From the NCBI RefSeq assembly GCF_025677645.1, contig NZ_CP106879.1:3592542-3656541 (forward strand): a stretch of 64,000 bases of DNA. Reading direction: 5' to 3'. The notes below the pieces were generated by a model, which saw only the letters and a program-made list of their open reading frames with translations, had not been told where the DNA came from and did no database searches. Position numbers and translations under genes: made by a program. Origin of the DNA: Curtobacterium poinsettiae (GTDB lineage: Bacteria > Actinomycetota > Actinomycetes > Actinomycetales > Microbacteriaceae). Of the stretch, positions 54,517-63,783 are shown piece by piece (within the stretch, counting starts at the first letter, position 1; each line of letters opens with the position of its first letter).

Positions 54517-55088
54517 TTGCCGCGCTGTTCGATGGCCTCGACGGCGAGCGTCGCGACGACGAGGGCCGAGTTGTTGAGCCGACCGCCCAGGATTCCCTCG
54601 AGCAGCTCCGCCCGCGGGACCCAGCGCGTCACGATGTCGGCCTCTTCGGCCTCGCGCTCGAACGCGGACTCGGTCGACCGAACGCCGCGCGCCCGGTAGA
54701 TTTGGATGAACTCGTCGCTGCCGCCCGAGGACGTGTTGTACCGGACCAGGGGCTCCCACGTGTCGGCCTCGAGGTCGGCCTCCTCGCCCAGCTCGCGCTT
54801 CGCGGCCGTCAGGTGGTCCTCGCCCTCCATGTCGAGCAGGCCCGCGGGCAGCTCCCAGTCGCGCAGCCGCACCGGGTGACGGTACTGCTGGATGACCAGG
54901 ACGCGGCCCTCGTCGTCCTCCGCGTACACGGCGACGGCACCGGTGTGGTCGATGTACTCGCGGACCATCGAGTCGCCGTTGTACGCGACGGTGTCGCGGC
55001 GCACGTCCCAGACGGCGCCCTCGTACACGACGGTGGATTCGGTGACCTCGAAGGAGGCGGACTCGTCAGCGATCGGTGCGTCTGTCAC
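54513..55088 (-). CDS. NUDIX hydrolase, probable ADP-ribose pyrophosphatase
   Basis: 191 residues. Cleaves ADP-ribose to AMP and ribose-5-phosphate. NUDIX box region: GLLDMEGEDHLTAAKRELGE followed by EADL, with R-E-L-G-E-E intact; the Gly after E-E is Asp, a variation common in this group. GRVLVIQQYRHPVRLRDWELPAG is typical of ADP-ribose pyrophosphatases. GTG at 55088. Lies directly downstream of pyrG with a 40-bp palindrome between, the usual actinobacterial order. Confidence 0.9.
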   Translation of the reverse strand: MTDAPIADESASFEVTESTVVYEGAVWDVRRDTVAYNGDSMVREYIDHTGAVAVYAEDDEGRVLVIQQYRHPVRLRDWELPAGLLDMEGEDHLTAAKRELGEEADLEADTWEPLVRYNTSSGGSDEFIQIYRARGVRSTESAFEREAEEADIVTRWVPRAELLEGILGGRLNNSALVVATLAVEAIEQRGK

Positions 55089-55159
55089 GGCTCCATCCAA
55101 GCACGCGCGCCCCTGACGCCCCCATCGGCACCAGGTTCCGTGCACGCGACCCCTGGACG

Positions 55160-55199
55160 GACCGGAGGCGCGGTGCCAGCTGGCACCGCGCCTCCGGTC
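55160..55199. repeat. Perfect 40-bp palindrome between pyrG and NUDIX gene
   Basis: Left arm GACCGGAGGCGCGGTGCCAG (55160-55179) followed directly by its exact complement (55180-55199). Starts 15 bp beyond the pyrG stop. Likely a terminator or processing hairpin; part of the GGAGGCGCG family. Confidence 0.8.
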
Positions 55200-55213
55200 A
55201 GAGACCACTCGCG

Positions 55214-56929
55214 TTACGCGACCTGCTCCTCGGTCTGCGGGTCGAACAGGCTGGACGCCTCGTGGCGCTCGATCGCGGCCGCGACGAGTCCCGCGAACAG
55301 CGGGTGCGCATCGGTCGGGCGCGAGCGGAGCTCCGGGTGCGCCTGGGTGGCGATGTAGAACGGGTGCACGTCGCGCGGGAGCTCGACGTACTCCACCAGC
55401 GTGCCGTCGGGCGACGTGCCCGAGAAGACGAGGCCGGCGTCCGCGATCTGCTCGCGGTACTTATTGTTCACCTCGTAGCGGTGACGGTGCCGCTCGGAGG
55501 CCTCGGGAGCCCCGTACAGCTCCGCCGCCAGCGACCCTTGCGTGAACGACGCCGGGTACAGGCCCAGGCGCATCGTGCCACCCAGGTCGCCACCGGCGAT
55601 GATGTCGACCTGCTCCGCCATCGTCGCGATGACCGGGGTCGAGGTCTCCGGGTCGAACTCGGTGCTCGACGCGTCGGTCAGACCGACCTCGTGGCGGGCG
55701 TACTCGATGACCATGCACTGCAGGCCGAGGCACAGGCCGAGCGTCGGGATGCCCTGCTCACGCGCGAACTGCAGCGCGCCGAGCTTGCCCTCGATGCCGC
55801 GCACGCCGAACCCGCCGGGGATGCAGATGCCGTCGACGTCGCCGAGCTGCTTCGCCGCGCCCTCGGGCGTGGTGCAGTCGTCCGACACGACCCACTTCAG
55901 CGTCACCTTGGCGTCGTGGGCGAAGCCACCCGCACGGAGTGCCTCGGTGACGGACAGGTAGGCGTCCGGCAGGTCGATGTACTTGCCGACCAGGGCGATC
56001 GTGACGTCCTTCTTCGGCTCGTGCACGGCCTTCAGCACCGGGGTCCACGCGGTCCAGTCGACCGGACCGGCGTCGAGCTTGAGCGCCTCGACGATGACCT
56101 GGTCGAGGCCCTGGTTGTTCAGCAGCGTCGGCAGGTCGTAGATCGAGGGGACGTCCACCGCGTTCACCACGGCGTCCTCGTCGACGTCGCACATCAGCGC
56201 GATCTTGCGCTTGTTCGACTCCGACACCGGACGGTCGCTGCGCAGCACGAGCGCGTCGGGCTGGATGCCGATCGAGCGGAGCGCGGCGACGGAGTGCTGC
56301 GTCGGCTTGGTCTTCTGCTCACCCGAGGCGTTCATGAACGGCACCAGCGAGACGTGCACGAAGAACACGTTGTTGCGGCCGAGCTCGTGCCGCACCTGAC
56401 GGGCGGACTCGATGAACGGCTGCGACTCGATGTCGCCGACGGTGCCACCGACCTCGGTGATGATGACGTCGGGCTGCGGGTCGTTCTGCGCCTGCTCGCG
56501 CATCCGGCGCTTGATCTCGTCGGTGATGTGCGGGATGACCTGCACCGTGTCGCCGAGGTACTCGCCGCGACGCTCCTTGGCGATCACCGTCGAGTACACC
56601 TGACCGGTCGTGACGTTCGCGGCCTGCGACAGGTTGATGTCGAGGAAGCGCTCGTAGTGCCCGATGTCGAGGTCCGTCTCCGCACCGTCGTCGGTCACGA
56701 AGACCTCGCCGTGCTGGAACGGGTTCATGGTGCCCGGGTCCACGTTGAGGTACGGGTCGAGCTTCTGCATGACGACCTTGAGGCCGCGAGCCGTGAGCAG
56801 GTTGCCGAGGCTGGCCGCCGTCAGGCCCTTGCCGAGAGACGAGACGACCCCGCCGGTCACGAAGATCTGCTTCGTCACCTTCGGGGTCGAGTTCGAAGAA
56901 TTGGTACCGCCGCTGAGAGTGTCCGCCAC
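55214..56929 (-). CDS. pyrG: CTP synthase
   Basis: 571 residues. Makes CTP from UTP, ATP and glutamine, last step of pyrimidine nucleotide synthesis. The synthase half starts [36 protein letters not shown] follows. The glutaminase half has [14 protein letters not shown], the nucleophile Cys in [13 protein letters not shown], and the His-Glu pair in [10 protein letters not shown]. Full length for the family. ATG at 56929. Between xerD/NUDIX and recN, as in related genomes. Confidence 0.97.
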   Translation of the reverse strand: MADTLSGGTNSSNSTPKVTKQIFVTGGVVSSLGKGLTAASLGNLLTARGLKVVMQKLDPYLNVDPGTMNPFQHGEVFVTDDGAETDLDIGHYERFLDINLSQAANVTTGQVYSTVIAKERRGEYLGDTVQVIPHITDEIKRRMREQAQNDPQPDVIITEVGGTVGDIESQPFIESARQVRHELGRNNVFFVHVSLVPFMNASGEQKTKPTQHSVAALRSIGIQPDALVLRSDRPVSESNKRKIALMCDVDEDAVVNAVDVPSIYDLPTLLNNQGLDQVIVEALKLDAGPVDWTAWTPVLKAVHEPKKDVTIALVGKYIDLPDAYLSVTEALRAGGFAHDAKVTLKWVVSDDCTTPEGAAKQLGDVDGICIPGGFGVRGIEGKLGALQFAREQGIPTLGLCLGLQCMVIEYARHEVGLTDASSTEFDPETSTPVIATMAEQVDIIAGGDLGGTMRLGLYPASFTQGSLAAELYGAPEASERHRHRYEVNNKYREQIADAGLVFSGTSPDGTLVEYVELPRDVHPFYIATQAHPELRSRPTDAHPLFAGLVAAAIERHEASSLFDPQTEEQVA

Positions 56930-57055
56930 GGGATTCCATCGTACGTCAGAACTGCCGGGAGGCGCGACCTCGGTTCGCCGTGGGCGTTGCGCGGGCGGGT
57001 GGCCGGGTCCTCGGACCGTGGCCGGGTCGGCGGACAGTGCCCGCCTGCCCGATCG

Positions 57056-58750
57056 TCAGGCTCGCTGGCCGGCCACGTCGAGCAGCTCGCGGGCGTGCTC
57101 GATGCCGCTGGCGCTGTCGCCGAGTCCGGAGAGCAGCCGTGCCATCTCCTGCAGACGGTCCTCGCCCTCGAGCCGGCGCACGCTCGACGAGGTCACGGCA
57201 CCGCTGGCGTCCTTCACGACGTTGAGGTGGTTGTTCGCGAAGGCCGCGACCTGGGCCAGGTGCGTGACGACGATGACCTGCGTGCGCTCTGCGAGCTTCG
57301 CCAGCCGTCGGCCGATCTCGATGGCCGCCGCCCCACCGACACCGGCGTCGACCTCGTCGAAGACGAACGTCGGCACCGTGGTGCTGCCGGCCATGACGAC
57401 CTCGATCGCGAGCATCACGCGCGACAGCTCACCGCCGGACGCCCCCTTGCCGATCGGCCGGGGGTCGGTGCCTGAGTGCGGCTGGAGCAGGATCGTCACC
57501 TGGTCGCGGCCGTGGCGGCGGTACTCGCTGGCGTCGGTGACCTCGACCACCAGGGTCGCACCACCCATCGCGAGGGTCTTCAGCTCAGCGGTCACGCGCT
57601 TCGCCAGGTCGACGGCCACCTTGGTGCGCGCCGTCGTGAGCGCGGCCGCGGCCGTCTCGAGCGCCTGCTCGTCCTGCTCGACCGACTGCTGCAACGCCGC
57701 GATCCGGTCGTCGTCGCCGTCGAGCTCGAGCAGCCGGTCGCTCGCGCGCTGCCCGTAGGCGATGACGTCGTCCACCGTCTCGCCGTACTTGCGGGTGAGG
57801 CCTGCCAACAGGGCACGACGTTCGTTGATGAGCTCGAGGTCGTGCCCCGCCTCGGGTTCCAGGGAACCGAGGTAGCTCGAGATGCTCGCCGAGGCCTCGG
57901 CCGCCTGGATCCCGAGCTCCGTGAGCTGCTCGAGCACCGGCTGCAGGGCGCTGTCGGACGACACCACACGCTCCACGGCACGGCGTGCGGACTCGACCAG
58001 GCCGACGACGTCGGAGACGCCGTCGAGGGACTCGCTGGACAACGCCTCGTGCGCCAGGGCCGCGGACAACCGGAGCTCCTCGAGGTTCCCCAGGCGTTCG
58101 GCGCGTTCGGCCAGCTCGACGTCCTCACCGGGCTGCGGGTCGGCGGCCTCGATCTCGTCGGAGGCCGCGCGGATCCGCTCGGCCTCGGCGACCCGGTCGT
58201 CCCGGTCCCGGACCAGCACCTCGAGTTCACCGGCGTGCTGCTGCCAGGCGTCGTACGCGGCGACGTACCGGGCGAGGGCCTTCTCGAGCGAGGCTCCCCC
58301 GAACCCGTCGAGGGCAGCCCGCTGCGCGGTGGCCGAGGTCAGGCGGATCTGGTCCGACTGCCCGTGCACGGTCACGAGCTGGTCGGCGAGCTCGCCGAGC
58401 ACCGCCACGGGCGCACTGCGACCACCCACCGTGGCACGGCTGCGCCCCTCGGCGGAGACCGTGCGGGTGAGGATGAGTTCGCCGTCCTCCACGGTGCCGC
58501 CGGCGTCCTCGACGCGTTCGGCGACGGCGTCCTGCTCCGGGACGTGCCAGCGGCCTTCGACGACGGCGCTCGACGCACCGCGGCGCACCGAACCGGCATC
58601 GGCCCGCGCACCGAGCAGCAGTCCGAGCGCGGTGACGATCATGGTCTTGCCCGCACCGGTCTCCCCGGTGACGACGGTGAAGCCCGGCCCGAGTTCGAGC
58701 GTGGTCTCGCCGATGACGCCGAGGTCGCGGATCGCGATCTCCTCGATCAT
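57056..58750 (-). CDS. recN: DNA repair protein RecN
   Basis: 564 residues. SMC-like ATPase that helps repair double-strand breaks. Walker A is GETGAGKTMIVTALGLLLG near residue 30; the long coiled-coil middle is rich in Ala, Glu and Leu; the C-terminal signature is GASGGELSRVMLAIEVVM followed by TFVFDEVDAGVGG (Walker B) and VVTHLAQVAAFA. ATG at 58750. The nadK gene ends upstream within 100 bp, the conserved order being nadK-recN. Confidence 0.96.
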   Translation of the reverse strand: MIEEIAIRDLGVIGETTLELGPGFTVVTGETGAGKTMIVTALGLLLGARADAGSVRRGASSAVVEGRWHVPEQDAVAERVEDAGGTVEDGELILTRTVSAEGRSRATVGGRSAPVAVLGELADQLVTVHGQSDQIRLTSATAQRAALDGFGGASLEKALARYVAAYDAWQQHAGELEVLVRDRDDRVAEAERIRAASDEIEAADPQPGEDVELAERAERLGNLEELRLSAALAHEALSSESLDGVSDVVGLVESARRAVERVVSSDSALQPVLEQLTELGIQAAEASASISSYLGSLEPEAGHDLELINERRALLAGLTRKYGETVDDVIAYGQRASDRLLELDGDDDRIAALQQSVEQDEQALETAAAALTTARTKVAVDLAKRVTAELKTLAMGGATLVVEVTDASEYRRHGRDQVTILLQPHSGTDPRPIGKGASGGELSRVMLAIEVVMAGSTTVPTFVFDEVDAGVGGAAAIEIGRRLAKLAERTQVIVVTHLAQVAAFANNHLNVVKDASGAVTSSSVRRLEGEDRLQEMARLLSGLGDSASGIEHARELLDVAGQRA

Positions 58751-58840
58751 CGGTCGTCCTCCGTCGTTCCCTGCGCCACAGCTGACCCGGCGGATGCGAT
58801 GCTGCGCCCTTCCACGGCGATCATCGGTCGTCCTCCGGGC

Positions 58841-59764
58841 TCATCGGTCGTCCTCGTCGCTCTGGGGGCCGCGCCACCCGGCGACGGGCAGCTGGAACTT
58901 CGCGACCAGGCGGTCGGTGAACGGGGCGTCCTTCAGTCGGGCGACACGCACCGGGTCCGGCGAACGCCGGACCTCGACACGGGCGCCCGGGGGCAGGTCG
59001 TGGGTCCGTCGACCGTCGCACCACAGGACACCGACGCCGCTCGTGCGCCGCAGGACCTCGATCGCGAGCGTGCAGTCCGGCCCGACGACGATCGGACGGG
59101 CGAACAGAGCATGGGCGCTCAGCGGCACCATGAGCAGCGCGTCGACGTCCGGCCACACGATGGGGCCACCGCCGGAGAACGAGTACGCCGTGGAGCCGGT
59201 CGGGGTCGACACGACCACGCCGTCGCAGCCGAAGGACGACAGCGGGCGGCCGTCAACCTCGGTCACGACCTCGAGCATCCGTTCCCGCGAAGCCTTCTCG
59301 ATCGTGGCCTCGTTCAGCGCCCAGCTCGAGTAGACGATCTGGTTGCCCACGACCACGTCGACCTGCAGGGTGACGCGTTCCTCGACGTTGTACTCGCCGG
59401 ACAGCGCACGCTCGACCGTCTCGGACAGACCGTCGCGCTCGCTCTCGGCCAGGAACCCGACGTGCCCGAGGTTCACCCCGATCAGTGGAGCGCCGGTGTT
59501 CCGCACGAGTTCGGCCGCGCGGAGGATCGTGCCGTCGCCACCGAGCACGATGACGATCTCGAGCTGGTTCGGCTGGACGTCGACGCCGAGGATGTCGACC
59601 TTGCCGACCGACGCTTCGGCGCGACGGATGTCGGCGTACTCGTCGAAGGGCATGACGGGCGTGAGACCGGCCGCGTGCAGGAGGTCGCAGACCTCGACCG
59701 CAGCGTCGATCGAGTCACGGCGACCCGTGTGGGACACGAGCAGGATGTGCCGTTCGTCACTCAT
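58841..59764 (-). CDS. nadK: NAD kinase
   Basis: 307 residues. Phosphorylates NAD to NADP. The active-site motif VLGGDGTILRAAE (Gly75-Thr79) and the NAD-binding stretch SFGCDGVVVSTPTGSTAYSFSGGGPI (split: GCDGVVVSTPTGSTAYS) are complete, as is VPLSAHALFARPIVV. ATG at 59764 overlaps the tlyA stop by four bases (ATGA). The C-terminus ends in an Asp/Arg-rich tail (GPQSDEDDR). Confidence 0.96.
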   Translation of the reverse strand: MSDERHILLVSHTGRRDSIDAAVEVCDLLHAAGLTPVMPFDEYADIRRAEASVGKVDILGVDVQPNQLEIVIVLGGDGTILRAAELVRNTGAPLIGVNLGHVGFLAESERDGLSETVERALSGEYNVEERVTLQVDVVVGNQIVYSSWALNEATIEKASRERMLEVVTEVDGRPLSSFGCDGVVVSTPTGSTAYSFSGGGPIVWPDVDALLMVPLSAHALFARPIVVGPDCTLAIEVLRRTSGVGVLWCDGRRTHDLPPGARVEVRRSPDPVRVARLKDAPFTDRLVAKFQLPVAGWRGPQSDEDDR

Positions 59765-60594
59765 GAAGACCCTTCCGTGAGTTCGGTCGCCCGGACTCTC
59801 CATTCTGTCGGATTGCCCCCGACACCGCGCTGGAAGCGGGCCAGGTACTCGTGGTTGCCGTGTGTCCCGACGATCGGGGACGCGGCGAGCCCACTGGTGC
59901 CGAGGCCCAGGTCCCACGCCGCCCACAGCACGTTCATGAGCGCGTCGTTCCGGAGCCCGGCGTCGTGCACGATGCCCTCCCGCACACCGCCACGACCCAC
60001 TTCGAACTGGGGCTTCACCAGGAGCACGAACTCGTCCGCGGGGACGGCTTCGGCCAGCGCCGGCAGCACGAGTCGGAGCGAGATGAAGGACAGGTCCCCC
60101 ACCACCAGGCTCGTCTCGCCGGCGGCGCCGTCGAGCGCCAGGTAGTCGGCGCGCGTGAGGTTCCGCGCGTTCGTCCCCTCGACCACGGCGACGCGATCGT
60201 CGAGCGCGATGGTGGGGTGCAGCTGTCCGTGGCCGACGTCGAGCGCGATGACACGGCGCGCGCCGCGTGCGAGCAGCACCTGGGTGAACCCGCCGGTGCT
60301 CGCGCCCACGTCGAGCACGACCCGGTCCTCGGGGTCGACGTCGAACGCATCGAGTGCGCCGACGAGCTTCCGGGCCGCACGCGAGACCCACTCGTCCGCG
60401 GCGTCGACCTCGATGTCCGCGTCGGATGCGATCGGCGTCGACGGCTTCAGGACGGCACGGCCGCCCACGAGCACCCGGCCGTCCTGGATCAGCTTGCTGG
60501 CGACGGTGCGCGACCGTGCGAGCCCGCGTGCAGCGAGGAGGGCGTCGAGGCGGACCGGGGTCGCGTCGTGCACGGCTCCGTCCGGCTCAGGCAC
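59761..60594 (-). CDS. tlyA: TlyA family rRNA 2'-O-methyltransferase
   Basis: About 277 residues. N-terminal S4 RNA-binding domain (RLDALLAARGLARSRTVASK, GRVLVGGRAVLKPST) and a FtsJ-like methyltransferase: LDVGASTGGFTQVLLARGA (SAM loop), VGDLSFISLRLVLPAL, LLVKPQFEVGR (Lys of the K-D-K-E set). In mycobacteria TlyA methylates 16S C1409 and 23S C1920 and affects capreomycin sensitivity. Start GTG at 60594, with GTG at 60573 also possible; the former overlaps the small upstream gene by eight bases. Confidence 0.92.
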   Translation of the reverse strand: MPEPDGAVHDATPVRLDALLAARGLARSRTVASKLIQDGRVLVGGRAVLKPSTPIASDADIEVDAADEWVSRAARKLVGALDAFDVDPEDRVVLDVGASTGGFTQVLLARGARRVIALDVGHGQLHPTIALDDRVAVVEGTNARNLTRADYLALDGAAGETSLVVGDLSFISLRLVLPALAEAVPADEFVLLVKPQFEVGRGGVREGIVHDAGLRNDALMNVLWAAWDLGLGTSGLAASPIVGTHGNHEYLARFQRGVGGNPTEWRVRATELTEGSS

Positions 60595-60763
60595 TCGCGG
60601 AGCCGCCGCTCTCGAGCCGCGTCCGCAGCTCGTCGTGCAGGGAGGAGAAGGCGTCGGCACGGTCGGCGAGCGGCAGAGCCTCGGCCTCGGCGGTGCGCGC
60701 GGCGAAGGCGCCCTGCTGCTCGGGATCGGCGGACGGCTGCTCGGGGTTCGGCACGTCCGACAC
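60587..60763 (-). CDS. Small hypothetical protein between HAD and tlyA
   Basis: 58 residues: VSDVPNPEQPSADPEQQGAF, then a helix ADRADAFSSLHDELRTRLESG. No domain, but a short helical protein at this place (between the HAD phosphatase and tlyA) is common in Microbacteriaceae, which supports it being real. GTG at 60763 lies one base after the HAD stop; the end overlaps tlyA. Confidence 0.6.
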   Translation of the reverse strand: MSDVPNPEQPSADPEQQGAFAARTAEAEALPLADRADAFSSLHDELRTRLESGGSASA

Positions 60764-60764
60764 G

Positions 60765-61754
60765 CTACTCGCCGCCGTACAGCTGCGGGTCCACGTCGAG
60801 GCCGTAGATGGCCAACCCGGACTCCCAGATGAGCGTCGCGCCGGCACGGAGCCGATCGATGTCGGTCCCGGCGTCGAGCACCCGGACGACGTGCCCGCGC
60901 ATCGCCACCGTCGAGGTACCGACGCTCACGTACCGGGTGCCGTCCTCGTCCTCGCGCCGCACCGTCGCCGGGTACGGCTGGGCCAGCCCCCGGAGGTCTT
61001 CGAGCACGTAGGTGGGACGTGAGCGCTGGTCGGCCGCGAGCACCTGCTTGGCCTTGTCGATGCCGGTGAGCACGAGCACGCTCGGGATCCCGACGTCGTT
61101 CGCACCCTTGATGTCGGTGTCCAACCGGTCCCCGATGAACAGGGTCCGACCGCCGCCGAAGCGCGCGACCGCCGTGTCGAAGATCGGCCGCTCGGGCTTG
61201 CCGGCGACCACGGGCATCCGGCCGACCGCTTGGTGCACGGCGGACACGAGCGTGCCGTTGCCGGGCGCGATGCCCCGCTCGACCGGGATCGACCAGTCCA
61301 GGTTCGTGGCCACCCACGGCACGTCCGGGTCGGCCAGGGCGAACGAGGCCTCGGCCAGTTCCTTCCAGCCGAGGTCCGGCGAGAAGCCCTGGATCACCGC
61401 GGCCGGGGAGTCCTCGGCACTCGAGGTGACCGTGAACCCGGCAGCCTCGACGATGCTCGACAGCCCGAGCCCGCCGGTGACCAGGACGGTCGATCCGGCC
61501 GGTACCAGGGTCGCGAGCAGCTGGACGCCGGCCTGCGACGAGGTGACGACGTCACCCTCGGAGACCTCGAGCCCGTAGCGCTCGAGGTGCTCGGCGACGT
61601 CGATCGGGCGGCGGGAGGCGTTGTTCGTGATGTAGCCGACCCGCGCCGTCAGCGATGCCCGGGTCAGGGCTTCCACCGCGTGCGGGATGGCGTTGCGGCC
61701 CCGGTAGACGACGCCGTCGAGGTCGGTGAGGACCACGTCGACGCCGTCGGTCAA
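60765..61754 (-). CDS. HAD-IIA family phosphatase
   Basis: About 329 residues. NagD-like phosphatase. Motif I is VVLTDLDGVVYRG (D-x-D), motif II YITNNASRRP, motif III around VVAGKPERPIFD (Lys), and motif IV LFIGDRLDTDIKGANDVG. A C-terminal extension of about 60 residues (REDEDGTRYVSVGTSTVAMR) is typical in actinobacteria. Start uncertain; TTG at 61754 gives the shortest sensible N-terminus, 13 bp after the stop of the upstream gene. Substrate unknown; 4-nitrophenylphosphatase or phosphoglycolate phosphatase activity is common in this group. Confidence 0.85.
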   Translation of the reverse strand: MTDGVDVVLTDLDGVVYRGRNAIPHAVEALTRASLTARVGYITNNASRRPIDVAEHLERYGLEVSEGDVVTSSQAGVQLLATLVPAGSTVLVTGGLGLSSIVEAAGFTVTSSAEDSPAAVIQGFSPDLGWKELAEASFALADPDVPWVATNLDWSIPVERGIAPGNGTLVSAVHQAVGRMPVVAGKPERPIFDTAVARFGGGRTLFIGDRLDTDIKGANDVGIPSVLVLTGIDKAKQVLAADQRSRPTYVLEDLRGLAQPYPATVRREDEDGTRYVSVGTSTVAMRGHVVRVLDAGTDIDRLRAGATLIWESGLAIYGLDVDPQLYGGE

Positions 61755-61767
61755 GGTCGCCGAGTGC

Positions 61768-63783
61768 TCAGTCGGCTGCGGAGCCGTCGACGTCGCGGGG
61801 GTTGTCGTCGTCGATCTCCCCGGGCTCGTCGGCTGCGGAGGTGTCGTCGTCGAGATCGTCGAGGGCGGGTTCGTCATCGATGTCGTCGTCGCGGCCTTCG
61901 GCGGATTCGTCGTCGCCGTCGAGTTCGTCGGTCGCGACGTCGTCGGCTCCGAGGCCATCGGCGGCGTCGTCTCCGGCGTCTCCGTGTTCTTCGACTTCGA
62001 GCGTTTCCTCGACCACATCAACTGTCTCCCAAGCGTTGTCGTCCGCGATTTCGGCGAGGGCCGCTGCCGCGCGGTCCACCCGGGCCCACCACTCGTCGGC
62101 CTCGTCCTGTCGACCGAGCTCCTCGAGCGTGGCCGCGTAAGCACTGTAGAGCGCCGGGGACCACGTGTAGGCGGTGGACGGGTCGAGCTGTGGAATCTCC
62201 AGCTCACCGAGGGCGGCTGTGGGGTTCCCGAGGTCGAGACGAGCGCCGGACATGGCGATCGCGAGCTCGACCTGCACCGGGGTGTCGAGGGCCGAGCGCT
62301 CGACCGAGCGACCGAGCTCCAGTGCCCGCTCCGGACGGCCCAGGCCACGCTCGCAGTCCACCATCATCGGGAGCTGGTCGTTGCGACCGGAGATCCGACG
62401 GTAGGTGCGGAGCTCGCGGAGCGCGGTGGCGAAGTCGCCGAGGCGGTACGCGGTGATCGCGGCCGTCTCCCGGACGACACCGACACGACCGGCACGACGA
62501 GCAGCGCTCAGGGCGTGCTGGTTGGCCGTCTCGGGGTCGTCGTCGACGAAGAGCGCCGCTGCCACGAGGTGACGCGCGACCCAGTCGGCGTTGTCCTTGC
62601 TGAGGGTCTTCAGCTCCATCCGGGCCGCAGGGTCGAGGTCGCGCGCCTGGATCTCCTCGGGGATCTCCGGGTCGTCGTGGCGCGGACGGATCGACTTCGT
62701 GCCGTAGGGGTCGCGGTCTTCCCAGTCGTCGCGCGCGGCCTCTCCGAACCGGGCGCCGGCGTGACGTGTCCCGTCACCGAAGCGGCGACGTTCCTCACCG
62801 CCGTCGCGACCGGGGCGGTCCGACGAACCGCCGCGGAACGGACGGTCGGAGGAACCACCTCGGGCCGGGCGGTCGGACGATCCGCCACGGTACGGGCGGT
62901 CCCCGTCACGAGCGGGACGGTCCGAACCACCACGGTACGGACGGTCGCCATCTCGGGCGGGACGATCCGAACCACCACGGTACGGACGGTCACCGTCACG
63001 AGCCGGACGGTCAGAGCCACCACGGAACGGACGGTCGCCATCACGCCGCGGACGGTCCGACGATCCGCCACGGTACGAGCGATCGCCATCACGAGCCGGA
63101 CGGTCCGAGGAGCCGCCACGGAACGGGCGATCGCCATCACGAGCCGGACGGTCCGAGGAGCCGCCACGGTACGAGCGATCGCCATCACGAGCCGGACGGT
63201 CCGAGGAGCCGCCACGGAACGGACGGTCGCCGTCACGAGCGGGACGGTCCGAGGAGCCGCCACGGTACGGGCGATCGCCATCCCGGCGCGGACGGTCCGA
63301 GCCGCCCTGGAACGGGCGGTCACCGTCACGACGCGGACGGTCAGAGCTCCCACCACGGAACGGACGGTCACCGTCACGAGCCGGGCGATCGGAGCCGCCA
63401 CGGAACGGACGATCGCCATCGCGCCGCGGACGATCGGCACCGCGCGGACCATCGCCGCGCGGCGGCCGACCGGAGTCTCCACGGTCACCCTGCCACGACG
63501 GACGGTCGTTGCGGTCGCCGGACCGGAACGGACGGTCGCCGTCGCGACGCGGAGCGCTGTCCCGTCGAGGCGCGCCGTCACGGAACGGACGGTCTCCACC
63601 CTGCGGACGATCACGACGGTCGCCTTCGCGGCGCTCGAACTCGCGGGGACCGGACGACCACCGGCCATCGCTCTGGCCGTCCCGACGCGGAGCGCCGTCG
63701 CGACGTGGGAACCGGTCGCCGTCCCGTCGGGGTCGATCTCCACGGTCCCTGTCGTTCCGCCGCTGATCGTCGTCGTTCGCCAC
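61768..63783 (-). CDS. TPR-like protein with long Arg/Asp/Gly-rich repeat region
   Basis: 671 residues. Residues 1-115 are Arg/Asp/Gly-rich; residues 116-329 are a tandem repeat (see repeat entry); residues 350-585 form a helical TPR-like domain (DPETANQHALSAARRAGRVG, DFATALRELRTYRRISGRN, ELGRQDEADEWWARVDRA); the last 80 residues are acidic (ELDGDDESAEGRDDDIDD). The charge pattern (very basic-acidic head, acidic tail) suggests RNA or ribosome association or phase-separating behaviour. Orthologues in this order upstream of the HAD and tlyA genes are widespread in Microbacteriaceae. GTG at 63783 follows GAGGAG. Confidence 0.8.
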   Translation of the reverse strand: MANDDDQRRNDRDRGDRPRRDGDRFPRRDGAPRRDGQSDGRWSSGPREFERREGDRRDRPQGGDRPFRDGAPRRDSAPRRDGDRPFRSGDRNDRPSWQGDRGDSGRPPRGDGPRGADRPRRDGDRPFRGGSDRPARDGDRPFRGGSSDRPRRDGDRPFQGGSDRPRRDGDRPYRGGSSDRPARDGDRPFRGGSSDRPARDGDRSYRGGSSDRPARDGDRPFRGGSSDRPARDGDRSYRGGSSDRPRRDGDRPFRGGSDRPARDGDRPYRGGSDRPARDGDRPYRGGSDRPARDGDRPYRGGSSDRPARGGSSDRPFRGGSSDRPGRDGGEERRRFGDGTRHAGARFGEAARDDWEDRDPYGTKSIRPRHDDPEIPEEIQARDLDPAARMELKTLSKDNADWVARHLVAAALFVDDDPETANQHALSAARRAGRVGVVRETAAITAYRLGDFATALRELRTYRRISGRNDQLPMMVDCERGLGRPERALELGRSVERSALDTPVQVELAIAMSGARLDLGNPTAALGELEIPQLDPSTAYTWSPALYSAYAATLEELGRQDEADEWWARVDRAAAALAEIADDNAWETVDVVEETLEVEEHGDAGDDAADGLGADDVATDELDGDDESAEGRDDDIDDEPALDDLDDDTSAADEPGEIDDDNPRDVDGSAAD
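62797..63438 (-). repeat. Tandem repeat encoding (S)SDRPxRDGDRPFRGG units
   Basis: Twelve full units of 45 or 48 bp and three shortened ones, encoding residues 116-329. Units vary only at the Pro-Ala/Arg-Arg and Phe/Tyr positions and by one or two Ser. The 48-bp units alternate DRPF and DRSY in the middle. In-frame indels of 3 bp between units show growth by slippage or recombination. Not a CRISPR: repeats are adjacent, with no spacers, and coding. Confidence 0.9.

Noticed and set aside
55076-60145. Two long + strand frames opposite pyrG, recN and nadK
   Set aside because: Antisense shadows of conserved genes; no ribosome site, no domains.
62797-63438. CRISPR array
   Set aside because: Units are directly adjacent and coding, differ by whole codons and have no spacers.
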